Of a stretch of DNA of 52,903 bases, positions 17,250-25,309 are shown in pieces (position 1 is the first letter of the stretch; every line of letters begins with the position of its first letter). Location of the stretch: assembly GCA_001567085.1 (NCBI GenBank), contig LMZS01000150.1, positions 1 to 52,903 on the forward strand. The letters are read 5' to 3'. Origin of the DNA: Chloroflexi bacterium OLB15 (GTDB lineage Bacteria > Chloroflexota > Anaerolineae > Aggregatilineales > Phototrophicaceae). Both the position numbers and the translations under genes were made by a program. A model generated the notes under the pieces. The model made no database searches, was not told the DNA's origin, and saw only the letters and a list, made by a program, of their open reading frames with translations.

Positions 17250-18119
17250 CTAAGATTTCGCCTTCTTCGGCGATTCTCCGCCCAGGTTTTCGGCGCGGTA
17301 GGCATGAAGCTCAGCCAGGCGAGATTCGCTCATGTCTTTAAGGGTTTTATGCCAATCGCTGCGATAGGTCTTCAGCGTTGAGACAACCGTTTCGGCAATC
17401 ATGAGATTACGAAACCACTTCTTGTTTGCCGGAACAATGTACCAGGGCGCAGTTTCAGTGCTGCATTTTTCGAGCGCGTCTTCATACGCCTGCTGATACT
17501 CATTCCACCGTTTACGTTCGCGCCAATCCGCCACCGAAAGTTTCCATGCTTTAGTAACATCTGCCTCACGCGCCAATAGGCGTTCTTCCTGTTCAGCTTT
17601 AGAGATATGCAGGAAAAATTTCAAGATGATGGTGTCGTGATTGATCAGGAAATTCTCAAAAGCATTGATCATTTCGTAACGCGCCTGCCACGTTTTGCGC
17701 GGCACCAGATCGTGTACACGAACGATCAACACATCTTCGTAATGAGAACGGTTGAAGACGGTGATCATGCCGCGCGGTGGAGTCGCTTTATGAACGCGCC
17801 ACAGGAAGTCATGGGCAAGTTCTTCCGATGTTGGCACCTTGAAAGATTCGACCCGGCAGCCCTGCGGGTTCACGTCTCCAAACACATGGCGAATGGCACC
17901 ATCTTTGCCACTGGTATCCATGCCCTGAATGATGACAAGAGCGCTGTTTTTGCCCGCTGCGTAAAGCTCTTCCTGAAGCGCCTCCAGCTCATTTTTCAAT
18001 TCCGCCAGGCGCGCTACTGCATCTTCCTTACTCAAGTCCGTTTTAGGGTCTGCCGGAATATCTTTCAGTTTGATATTTGCGCCAGGTTTTACGCGGTACG
18101 AGTCAAAATCAAATGCCAT
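17250..18119 (-). CDS. ppk2: polyphosphate kinase 2 family protein
   Basis: The 289-residue PPK2 enzyme transfers phosphate between polyphosphate and nucleotides. The Walker A motif GMDTSGKDG lies near residues 66-74. Walker B and the lid follow as NRSHYEDVLIVRVH and READVTKAWKLSVADWRER. The single-domain length and overall pattern fit the short class III-like proteins that phosphorylate AMP and ADP, though the class is inferred. AGGAG stands seven bases before the ATG. The deformylase gene lies 54 bases upstream on the same strand, so they may share a transcript. Confidence 0.92.
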   Translation of the reverse strand: MAFDFDSYRVKPGANIKLKDIPADPKTDLSKEDAVARLAELKNELEALQEELYAAGKNSALVIIQGMDTSGKDGAIRHVFGDVNPQGCRVESFKVPTSEELAHDFLWRVHKATPPRGMITVFNRSHYEDVLIVRVHDLVPRKTWQARYEMINAFENFLINHDTIILKFFLHISKAEQEERLLAREADVTKAWKLSVADWRERKRWNEYQQAYEDALEKCSTETAPWYIVPANKKWFRNLMIAETVVSTLKTYRSDWHKTLKDMSESRLAELHAYRAENLGGESPKKAKS

Positions 18120-18173
18120 TCTTCATCTCCTGAGCGTCAGTACCAGCAGATTAACGTGCTCCCTGCATACAGA

Positions 18174-18722
18174 TTATTCAGGCCGTTTTTCGGCGTTCAT
18201 CTCGTCAGCAGGCTGATCTTCCTCATCATCGGGCTGCCAGACATCCTTAGCAATATCTATATACAGCCTGCCATCCAGATGATCGGCTTCGTGCTGGAAC
18301 ACACGCGCCAGCCAACCCTTTGCTTTCATCTTGATCGGCTTGCCATGACGGTCTTGCCCGCGAATGACCACCTCTTCATGGCGATCCACAGTCCCCACCC
18401 AACCAGGGATGCTGAGGCAGCCTTCTACGCCTTCGACCATTGATTTGCTGGTTTTCACAAATTCAGGATTGGCAAAGACGAAAAGGACACCCGCATTTTC
18501 GCCATATTCTTGCTTGCTCTGTTCATCATCTGGCAAACGGGCGATGAAAACGCGCAGCGATACCGCCACCTGCGGGGCAGCCAGGCCTACGCCGGGAGCC
18601 TTTTCCAGCGTTTCTACCATATCATCAATGAGCTTCTGAAACTTCGCGTCAAAACTTGTGACTTTATGCGCGCGCTTGCGCAGAATCGGGTTATCAGGTT
18701 GGATAATTGGCAAGTTCGCCAT
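18174..18722 (-). CDS. def: peptide deformylase
   Basis: The 182-residue metalloenzyme removes the formyl group from nascent proteins. All three motifs are present: GVGLAAPQ (44-51), EGCLS (100-104, metal ligand Cys102) and QHEADH (143-148, ligands His144 and His148, catalytic Glu145). A tail of about 25 acidic residues follows the core. The Shine-Dalgarno site is weak. Confidence 0.96.
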   Translation of the reverse strand: MANLPIIQPDNPILRKRAHKVTSFDAKFQKLIDDMVETLEKAPGVGLAAPQVAVSLRVFIARLPDDEQSKQEYGENAGVLFVFANPEFVKTSKSMVEGVEGCLSIPGWVGTVDRHEEVVIRGQDRHGKPIKMKAKGWLARVFQHEADHLDGRLYIDIAKDVWQPDDEEDQPADEMNAEKRPE

Positions 18723-18855
18723 GCTTCAATCACTTTCTGCTGAATTACTGCCGTGAACAACGGCTGTTTGTTATGTATTGCGCTGATCATGAGTGCTGCC
18801 ATTATAACGGCGTTTTCGCTGATGGGGAGATCAGGCTAGCGCCGCTCAAATGGCG

Positions 18856-18885
18856 TTGACCAGTCGGGCGTATGTCTGCTAAACT
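18856..18885 (+). promoter_or_regulatory. promoter of the tRNA-Leu gene
   Basis: TTGACC (18856-18861) and TAAACT (18880-18885) are 18 bases apart. The predicted start, near 18892, lies just before the tRNA 5' end. Confidence 0.6.
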
Positions 18886-18894
18886 ACGGGGCAT

Positions 18895-18977
18895 GGGGCC
18901 GTGGTGGAATGGCAGACACGAAAGTCTTAAAAACTTTTGCCTTCACGGGCGTGTGGGTTCGAGTCCCACCGGCCTCA
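18895..18977 (+). tRNA. tRNA-Leu (anticodon UAA)
   Basis: The 83-base gene forms a 7-bp acceptor stem (GGGGCCG with CGGCCTC, one G-U pair), a D arm, an anticodon stem AAAGT/ACTTT around loop CTTAAAA (anticodon TAA), the long variable arm of a class II tRNA and a T arm with GTTCGAGTC. CCA is not encoded. Confidence 0.95.
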
Positions 18978-18995
18978 TCCTCGTAAAGCTGCATG

Positions 18996-19016
18996 GTGGG
19001 TGGCGCAACCACCCAC
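18996..19016 (+). terminator. hairpin between tRNA-Leu and the adenylyltransferase gene
   Basis: GTGGGTGG (18996-19003) pairs with CCACCCAC (19009-19016) around loop CGCAA. Only a weak T-run (ATTTCAT) follows. It may end the tRNA transcript or be a leader hairpin of the gene at 19033. Confidence 0.5.
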
Positions 19017-19032
19017 ATTTCATATCTCGATC

Positions 19033-19527
19033 ATGCCTGTATTGACGCTTCCCGAACTTGAACTTTACCGCCACGAGCTGCGCGAAGCAGGTCAAACGCT
19101 GGTTTTAACCAACGGTCATTTTGATCTGCTGCACGTTGGGCATCTGGATTATCTGGAAAAAGCGCGTGAGCTGGGAGATGCGCTCATTGTTGGGGTGAAC
19201 AGCGATGCCAGCACGCGGCGATTGAAGGGTGAAGGCCGCCCTATCGTTCCGGGAATAGAACGGGCGCGATTGCTGGCCGCGCTTGAACCCGTGAACATTG
19301 TCGTTATCTTTGAAGAAGATACGGCGATCAGGCTGGTTGAGACGCTTCAACCTGAAATCTATGTAAAAGGCGGCGATTATGCGCCAGATCAGGCGATGAA
19401 CAGCAAGCCGCTGCCCGAACGCCCCGCAGTAGAAGCCTACGGCGGAAAAATTGTGCTGATTGATTATTTACCAGCGCACAGCACCTCGGAATTGATCCGT
19501 AAAATCAAAACGCTGCAAAACAGTTAA
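19033..19527 (+). CDS. D-glycero-beta-D-manno-heptose 1-phosphate adenylyltransferase-like cytidylyltransferase
   Basis: This 164-residue nucleotidylyltransferase corresponds to the C-terminal domain of HldE (RfaE2). The signature TNGHFDLLHVGHLDYL includes the HVGH catalytic motif at residues 34-37, and GVNSDASTRRLKGEGRP and YVKGGDY are family-typical. The reaction is activation of a sugar phosphate with a nucleotide; heptose is the family substrate, and the true one here is inferred. The open frame extends to 18937, but that part overlaps tRNA-Leu, so ATG 19033 is chosen. No kinase half (HldE-N) is present. Confidence 0.88.
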   Translation: MPVLTLPELELYRHELREAGQTLVLTNGHFDLLHVGHLDYLEKARELGDALIVGVNSDASTRRLKGEGRPIVPGIERARLLAALEPVNIVVIFEEDTAIRLVETLQPEIYVKGGDYAPDQAMNSKPLPERPAVEAYGGKIVLIDYLPAHSTSELIRKIKTLQNS

Positions 19528-19623
19528 CCGTCATTCAATTTTAATGCCTAACAACCTCTTTCGCTTTTCGCTAGAAAACTGTAACCTTTAGCATCTATTC
19601 GTTGAATACTTATTACTCAGGCT

Positions 19624-21264
19624 ATGCTCACTGTTGCTGACTGCCTACAGATGGACATTTTCTCAAACGCGCGCGTCGTGGCCGGAAGTGCCGGTTTATT
19701 CCGGCGGGTTGCGTGGGTTCATGTTGCTGGTGTGCCAGATGCGCCGGAATGGCTGAACGGCGGTGAGCTGGTTTTGACAACTCCGTTTAATCTCCCTAAA
19801 ACCACAAAAGATGAAGTGGCCTATATTGAGGCAATGGCTCAAAAAGGGGTTGCGGCGCTGGCGGTGGCGGTCGGCCGGTATTCAAAACAAACCTCGGAAG
19901 AGATGCGCAGCACCGCCGAGACCCACAAATTTCCGCTGATCGAAATCCCTTTCACCACGCGCTTTGTAGATGTAGCCCATGCGGTAAATGATCAGATTAC
20001 ACAGGCCAATATCTCCCTTAGCCAGCGGGCGTTAGACATCAACCGTAAACTAACCCAACTAGTGCTGGACAATGGCGATTTACAAGACCTTGCTGGCACC
20101 ATGGCCGGGCTAATCGGGCAGTCTATCAGCATCGAAAATGAACGTTTTGAGATTCTTGCCAGCCATAACGTGGCCGATGTAGATGAGGCGCGGCGCTACA
20201 CGCTTAGCGAAGGCCGCACCAATCCGAAGCTCGTGGCAGCGCTGGAGGAACGCGGCACGCTTGAAGGGATTCGCACAACGATGCGCCCTGTGCATTTGCC
20301 CCAGATTCCTGAAGTCGGGCTGGAGATGGAACGTATCCTCGCCCCGATTGTGGTGCATGGCGAGATCTACGGCTATATGTGGATCATTGCCGATGATCGC
20401 CCGCTTGAAGATTTAGACCATATGGCGATTGAAAGCGGCGCAACCATCGCCGCGCTGATGCTGCTCTACCAGGAAGCAGCGCAAAATGCTGAAGCCTCGC
20501 TCAAGGGCGGTTTAATCTCACAGTTGATTCAGGGGAGCAGCGCCGGTAATGCCAGCCTTGAGGCAGCATTGATCGATCAGGCGATGCGCTACAACGTAAA
20601 TTTGACTCAACCCTTTGTGCTGCTGGCGGTTGAGGTTAAAGATGCAAGCGATGATCGCGGGGTGGAGCTTCTTTCGCGGCTGAATCGTCGCTTAAACCGG
20701 TTGGCAAGCGCTAACGAGTGGCCGATGGTGGCAGGGCAGTTTGCGGGTCAAATTATCATCCTATGCCCTGCGAATAACGCGCAGCAGCTTGCATCCGAGA
20801 TTCACGCAAGCGCGGCCGATGATCCGGTTTTAGGGAGCTTACGAATCGCCATCAGCGGCGCGGCGCGAGGCACGATTAGCGCGCAGGCTACCTACCAGCA
20901 GTGTCAAGACACTCTATTCATCGCCCGCAAACTGAAGCAGGAAGCGGCGACTATCACTTTTTCCGAACCCGGTTATTTGCACGCTTTGTACAAAGCTGGA
21001 GTTTCAGCGCTTGAAACCAACCCGCATGTGCCCGTGATCCGCCTGCTGCTGGAAGAACAGGGCGCAGATTTATTTCACACGCTGGAAACTTATGTTGATG
21101 AAGGGGGGAACGGCGTACAAACGGCAGAGCGGCTGATGATTCATCGCAGCACGTTAAATTACCGCCTGGCGCGTATTTCAGAGATCAGCGGCATGGACTT
21201 GAGCGATCCTGCGGTCAGAATGAACTTACAGGTCGCTATAAAACTACTGCGTTTGTTTGAATAG
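19624..21264 (+). CDS. PucR/CdaR-family transcriptional regulator
   Basis: The 546-residue product has three parts. An N-terminal PucR ligand domain (LTVADCLQ through about residue 120) is followed by a GAF-like middle and the C-terminal PucR helix-turn-helix (LETYVDEGGNGVQTAERLMIHRSTLNYRLARI). Family members sense nitrogen-rich metabolites such as purine breakdown products or sugar acids. The ammonium transporter 255 bases downstream on the same strand suggests a nitrogen link, which is inference. Confidence 0.9.
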   Translation: MLTVADCLQMDIFSNARVVAGSAGLFRRVAWVHVAGVPDAPEWLNGGELVLTTPFNLPKTTKDEVAYIEAMAQKGVAALAVAVGRYSKQTSEEMRSTAETHKFPLIEIPFTTRFVDVAHAVNDQITQANISLSQRALDINRKLTQLVLDNGDLQDLAGTMAGLIGQSISIENERFEILASHNVADVDEARRYTLSEGRTNPKLVAALEERGTLEGIRTTMRPVHLPQIPEVGLEMERILAPIVVHGEIYGYMWIIADDRPLEDLDHMAIESGATIAALMLLYQEAAQNAEASLKGGLISQLIQGSSAGNASLEAALIDQAMRYNVNLTQPFVLLAVEVKDASDDRGVELLSRLNRRLNRLASANEWPMVAGQFAGQIIILCPANNAQQLASEIHASAADDPVLGSLRIAISGAARGTISAQATYQQCQDTLFIARKLKQEAATITFSEPGYLHALYKAGVSALETNPHVPVIRLLLEEQGADLFHTLETYVDEGGNGVQTAERLMIHRSTLNYRLARISEISGMDLSDPAVRMNLQVAIKLLRLFE

Positions 21265-21402
21265 CCTGGTCACAGGACATTTTGCACAACCGAATACTAC
21301 GGCAGCGCGTAGAATGTGACGATAAAACCCCCGCTTTCTGTGCATGATACCTATCCCTATCAGCAAATGTAACAAATCCACAAAAGTATCGAAGAAAATT
21401 TA

Positions 21403-21418
21403 TCACCTCTTAAGGTGA
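21403..21418 (+). repeat. short inverted repeat upstream of amt
   Basis: TCACCT-CTTA-AGGTGA forms a 6-bp dyad 100 bases before the amt start. It could be an operator or a small leader hairpin. No promoter was confidently recognised in 21265-21518. Confidence 0.3.
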
Positions 21419-21518
21419 ACTCGCCTTCCCGGCGCCGATATAGTTTTGCCACTTTACAGATCGGGACAGCCGATTTGTGAAATACGTTCGCGTTGAAGCC
21501 TTATGGGAGGGTAACCTG

Positions 21519-22982
21519 ATGCGGATTTGGAAGCGACATCACTTCTGGAGCAGGCTTGCGATCATGGCAATCTGTACCATGATCCTCGCAGTCTTTGGGA
21601 CAAAGATGGTTTTTGCCCAGGATGCTGAAGTGACTGCGCCAAGTATGGACGATATCGCCAACCTGAAAATCAGCATTGATACAGCTTGGGTTTTCGTCGC
21701 CGGTTTTCTGGTCTTTCTAATGCAGCTAGGGTTTGCCATCCTTGAAACTGGCATGATCCAGCAAACTAGCGCGGTGAACGCCCTACTGGAAAACTTTACT
21801 GAGGCGGGTATTAGCGCCATTTTCTGGTGGATTTGCGGTTTCGGCATCGCATTTGGCGCATCATCCGGCGGTTTGTTTGGCACCACGCTATTTATGCCAG
21901 GGCTAGAGGCGGCTAACACCCCGTTTGTCGGTAATATCAGCGTACTGACCATGTTCTTCTTTCAGTTCGCGTTCGCCGCAACAGCCAGCACCATCACCAC
22001 CGGCGCAATGGCAGAGCGCACCGACTTTATCGGCCATCTCATTTACAACGTCTTGATCGTGGCGCTTATCTATCCGGTAGTTGTTCACTGGATATGGGGC
22101 GGCGGGTGGCTATTCCAGCAAGGCTTCTTCGACTTCGCGGGCGGCACGGTTGTACACACGGTTGGCGCAGTGATCTGCCTGATTGGCGCTAAAATGCTGG
22201 GGCCGCGTAAAGGGAAAATTTGGGGCAAGCCGCTTACCGCGCATAACCTGGGACTCGCGCTGATAGGCACGCTCATTCTGTGGTTCGGCTGGTACGGTTT
22301 CAATCCTGGCTCAACGCTGGGCATTACCGGCGGCGCCGCCAGCACCGTTGGGATAGTGGTACTGAACACTTCACTGGGCGCGGGCGCGGGCATGTTATCG
22401 TCCATGATCTTCCAATATTTCCGTACAGGGAAATGGGATTTGATCGCCACGATGAATGGAACGCTGGCGGGGCTAGTAATTGTTACCCCCGGCTGCGCCT
22501 TCATCAGCCCGCTTGCGGCGCTCATTCTGGGTTTGGTGGGCGGCGTGCTCGTCTTGCTGGTGACCGACCTGATTGAAAAACTGAAGATTGATGATGCCGT
22601 TGGCGCGTTCGCAGTGCATGGCGGCGGCGGTATTGTGGGAACTCTCGCAATCGGGTTGTTTGCCGAACCAACGCTCACGCCATTCGCGGCTAATATTAAG
22701 GCAGGTTTCGGCGGCTTACTCATACCCGGCGGCAGCGCAGATATTCTAATCACGCAGATTATCGGCGTTGCGGCTGTCGTGCTGTGGTGCACGGTCACTT
22801 CGGTGCTGATGTTCAGCGTGCTAAAGGCAGTTGGTCATCTGCGCGTGAATCCAAAAGCAGAAACCGATGGCAACTTTATTGACGCTTACGAACACGGGCA
22901 AACGATATGGCCAGATATTCTGCCCTTGCCTGAAGACGTGCCAGCAGGGAAAACGGTGCCAGCAACAGCAGTTGGCGACTAA
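21519..22982 (+). CDS. amt: ammonium transporter (Amt/MEP/Rh family)
   Basis: The 487-residue channel moves ammonium or ammonia across the cell membrane. A signal peptide ends at VFAQD. The first core helix has FLVFLMQLGFAILETG, and the conserved segments TTGAMAERTDF, GGTVVHTVG, LILWFGWYGFNPGS and FAVHGGGGIVGT hold the pore histidine region. The cytoplasmic tail has AYEHGQ. The longer frame begins with a GTG at 21477, but GGGAGGG lies just before ATG 21519. No glnB/glnK (PII) gene is adjacent, unlike the usual pairing. Confidence 0.95.
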   Translation: MRIWKRHHFWSRLAIMAICTMILAVFGTKMVFAQDAEVTAPSMDDIANLKISIDTAWVFVAGFLVFLMQLGFAILETGMIQQTSAVNALLENFTEAGISAIFWWICGFGIAFGASSGGLFGTTLFMPGLEAANTPFVGNISVLTMFFFQFAFAATASTITTGAMAERTDFIGHLIYNVLIVALIYPVVVHWIWGGGWLFQQGFFDFAGGTVVHTVGAVICLIGAKMLGPRKGKIWGKPLTAHNLGLALIGTLILWFGWYGFNPGSTLGITGGAASTVGIVVLNTSLGAGAGMLSSMIFQYFRTGKWDLIATMNGTLAGLVIVTPGCAFISPLAALILGLVGGVLVLLVTDLIEKLKIDDAVGAFAVHGGGGIVGTLAIGLFAEPTLTPFAANIKAGFGGLLIPGGSADILITQIIGVAAVVLWCTVTSVLMFSVLKAVGHLRVNPKAETDGNFIDAYEHGQTIWPDILPLPEDVPAGKTVPATAVGD

Positions 22983-23008
22983 TTTCCCCTTTTCAGCACT
23001 TCGCAGCA

Positions 23009-23039
23009 AAAAGGACGCGGCTCATAGCCGCGTCCTTTT
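23009..23039 (+). terminator. terminator of amt, shared with the convergent YceI gene
   Basis: A perfect 13-bp stem (AAAAGGACGCGGC at 23009-23021, GCCGCGTCCTTTT at 23027-23039) has loop TCATA and T-rich sequence following on the plus strand. Confidence 0.92.
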
Positions 23040-23058
23040 ATTTTCGCCTACCGGCTGT

Positions 23059-23766
23059 TTAAGCCTCAGGGGTCGCTTCTGCGCCTGAAACAGCCACAAA
23101 ATTAATCGTCAGCAGCACTTCTTCTTCAACATTGGCGACGCCGGGCGCATTAGGGATTTGCATATTGTACATCTCGCGAGTCACGGTGGTATTGGCTGAA
23201 CCTTCCAGCCGAGTTTCAGATACTGCGGTCACGGTGGCCTCAAAGGTGACTGATTGTGTGATTCCCTTGATCACCAGATCGCCCGTCACCTGAAAGGTGA
23301 AGGCTTCACCCACCGTCACGCTCTCTGGCATACCGGTAATTTCGGCGGGGATAAAATGGGCAAATTCAAAATCATCCTGCGCCGATTGCAATATCTGGCT
23401 GCGAATGGCGCGGTCACGCAAACCACTGTCAGTCGCCAGCGTGCGCACATTAATTTCAATAGTGCCGATCTCAGATTCTGCGGGAGAATCTGGATTTACA
23501 CTGATCTGGCCGCTAATCTGATTGGTAGTGCCGACAACCGTTTTGGGCTGCCCCATCAACACTTCGTCAAGCTCAAAGCTGACCAGCGATTCTTCGGGCA
23601 CAATGGCGAATACCAGCGCCCCTTCATCACCATTTACTTCTTCGACGGTTAAGGGAGCGCTGGCTTCTCCGCTGCCGCCAGTGATGTAAATGTAGAGCAA
23701 ACCACCCGCCACCGCCAGCGCGACAGCAACGACAACGCCAATGATAAGTTTTACAATTCGTGACAT
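23059..23766 (-). CDS. YceI-family protein, membrane-anchored
   Basis: The 235-residue product has an N-terminal membrane helix (residues 5-27) and an exported lipocalin-like YceI domain. Family hallmarks are SLVSFELDEVLMG, the IEINVRTLATDSGLRDRAIRS segment and GDLVIKGITQSVTFEATV. YceI proteins bind isoprenoid-type lipids; no ligand can be assigned here. The longer frame starts at 23850, but GGGGAGAG directly precedes ATG 23766, so that start is chosen. It is divergent from the flavoprotein at 23928. Confidence 0.88.
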   Translation of the reverse strand: MSRIVKLIIGVVVAVALAVAGGLLYIYITGGSGEASAPLTVEEVNGDEGALVFAIVPEESLVSFELDEVLMGQPKTVVGTTNQISGQISVNPDSPAESEIGTIEINVRTLATDSGLRDRAIRSQILQSAQDDFEFAHFIPAEITGMPESVTVGEAFTFQVTGDLVIKGITQSVTFEATVTAVSETRLEGSANTTVTREMYNMQIPNAPGVANVEEEVLLTINFVAVSGAEATPEA

Positions 23767-23927
23767 GTACTCTCCCCAAAATGCGACGATAAACCGTTTA
23801 CAATGGGCATAGCGTAGGGTCTCCGGTAGGGTTTGTCTACCGGGATACACTAAATTTACAATTGCAGTTAATATGTCTCGAACTTTGTTATCGAATACTC
23901 ATAAATTTTCAGCGATTGAATGGGGTT

Positions 23928-24665
23928 ATGAAAGAAACTCAGGCACTTATCCAACGCGTGCGGCGAGCAAACAGCACCCACCAGCACCTTGATCTGTCGG
24001 TTGATCCGGCGCTGCTTTCGCTAAAAGCAGGTCAGGCGCTGCTGTACCGTCCCGATGGCGACACGCTACAACCTTATCTGCGCGAATTATGGTTCCCTGT
24101 TGATATTGATAAGGATACGCTGACGGTAGAGCGCCCGATTAGCGAACACTATGAGCCGGGCAGTGTGGTTTACCTGACGGGATTGATCGGCAAGCCCTTC
24201 CGCTTTCGGCGCACCTTACGTAATGTGCTGCTGGTGGCGCACAACACAGCTCCAACACCCCTGCTGATGCCGGTGCAGCCCCTTGTCAAGAATCACGTCA
24301 GCGTGACGCTGCTGTTGTTGGGCAGCGCCTCAGAATACGAAACTGACCACCTGCCGCCAGAAGTTGAGATTATTCATGGGGATGGCGATTTTCAGTGGCC
24401 TAGCCGTGTCACCACCGTTGGCTGGGCAGATCAGGTCTTCGTTACGGTAGCGCCAGAGGTGGAGATGGATAGTTTCCGGCGTGTATGGCAGCTATTTAGC
24501 GAATTACGCAACGATATTCCGTCTAGCTTCCTATTTGGCGTATTCCGGCCACCTTTCCCCTGCGGCATCGGGGCATGCGAAAGCTGCCTGGTGAATACAC
24601 GTAAGGATGCAGTGGCAGCCTGCGTTGAAGGGCCAGCACTCGATTTAACAGAATTAAAACTTTAA
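23928..24665 (+). CDS. PyrK-like iron-sulfur/FAD oxidoreductase subunit, orphan
   Basis: The 245-residue product resembles PyrK, the electron-transfer subunit of dihydroorotate dehydrogenase. It has a ferredoxin-reductase-like barrel, a poorly conserved nucleotide domain, and the C-terminal [2Fe-2S] pattern CGIGACESC followed by one more Cys (C-x4-C-x2-C-xn-C). No pyrD is adjacent, and the flavin motif is not obvious. Its partner and substrate are therefore unknown. ATG 23928 is preferred to the longer frame from 23862 because of the TGGGG before it. Confidence 0.72.
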   Translation: MKETQALIQRVRRANSTHQHLDLSVDPALLSLKAGQALLYRPDGDTLQPYLRELWFPVDIDKDTLTVERPISEHYEPGSVVYLTGLIGKPFRFRRTLRNVLLVAHNTAPTPLLMPVQPLVKNHVSVTLLLLGSASEYETDHLPPEVEIIHGDGDFQWPSRVTTVGWADQVFVTVAPEVEMDSFRRVWQLFSELRNDIPSSFLFGVFRPPFPCGIGACESCLVNTRKDAVAACVEGPALDLTELKL

Positions 24666-24740
24666 TAGAAATTCCGAAAAACACATCACTCAGCGCGTCT
24701 ATACCTATAGGAAAAAGTTCATCGTAAAGGACGCAATAAT

Positions 24741-25274
24741 ATGGAAACCGCAACGCTTGCAGGGGGCTGCTTCTGGTGTCTGGAAGCCGTCTATGACCAA
24801 CTTAAGGGCGTGACCGATGTCGTTAGCGGCTATATGGGCGGCAGTGTCGTGAACCCTTCATATGAGGCGGTTTGCACCGGGCGCACCGGGCACGCTGAGG
24901 TCGTGCAGATACAATATGATCCGTCAGTGATCAGCTATAAGGATTTGCTGCACGTTTTCTTCACCATTCACGATCCGACAACGCTTAACCGTCAGGGCGC
25001 AGACGTAGGCACGCAGTATCGCAGCGCGATCTACTATCACACACCAGAGCAGAAGCAGATTGCTGAGGAAACTATCGCTGAAGTGAACAGCGAGCAGATT
25101 TGGAACGCCCCGATTGTGACGGAAGTGACGGCGGCGGAGACTTTCTACCCGGCAGAAGATTATCATCAGGAATACTTCGTGAAGCACCCGTATGCAGGGT
25201 ACTGCCAGGTGGTAATTGCGCCAAAGGTCAGCAAGTTCCGTCAGAAGTATTTCCAGCAGTTGAAGGCGCAATAA
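24741..25274 (+). CDS. msrA: peptide methionine (S)-S-oxide reductase
   Basis: This 177-residue MsrA repairs oxidised methionine. The nucleophile motif GCFWC places the catalytic Cys at residue 10, and GYMGG, GHAEVVQ and [10 protein letters not shown] are typical. There is no fused MsrB domain. AAAGGA precedes the ATG. Confidence 0.96.
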   Translation: METATLAGGCFWCLEAVYDQLKGVTDVVSGYMGGSVVNPSYEAVCTGRTGHAEVVQIQYDPSVISYKDLLHVFFTIHDPTTLNRQGADVGTQYRSAIYYHTPEQKQIAEETIAEVNSEQIWNAPIVTEVTAAETFYPAEDYHQEYFVKHPYAGYCQVVIAPKVSKFRQKYFQQLKAQ

Positions 25275-25309
25275 AAAGCGAGATAAATAGGCAGAAGCGA
25301 AGGGGAAGG

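Noticed and set aside
18937..19032. N-terminal extension of the adenylyltransferase
   Set aside because: It overlaps the 3' half of tRNA-Leu and a hairpin, and has no family similarity.
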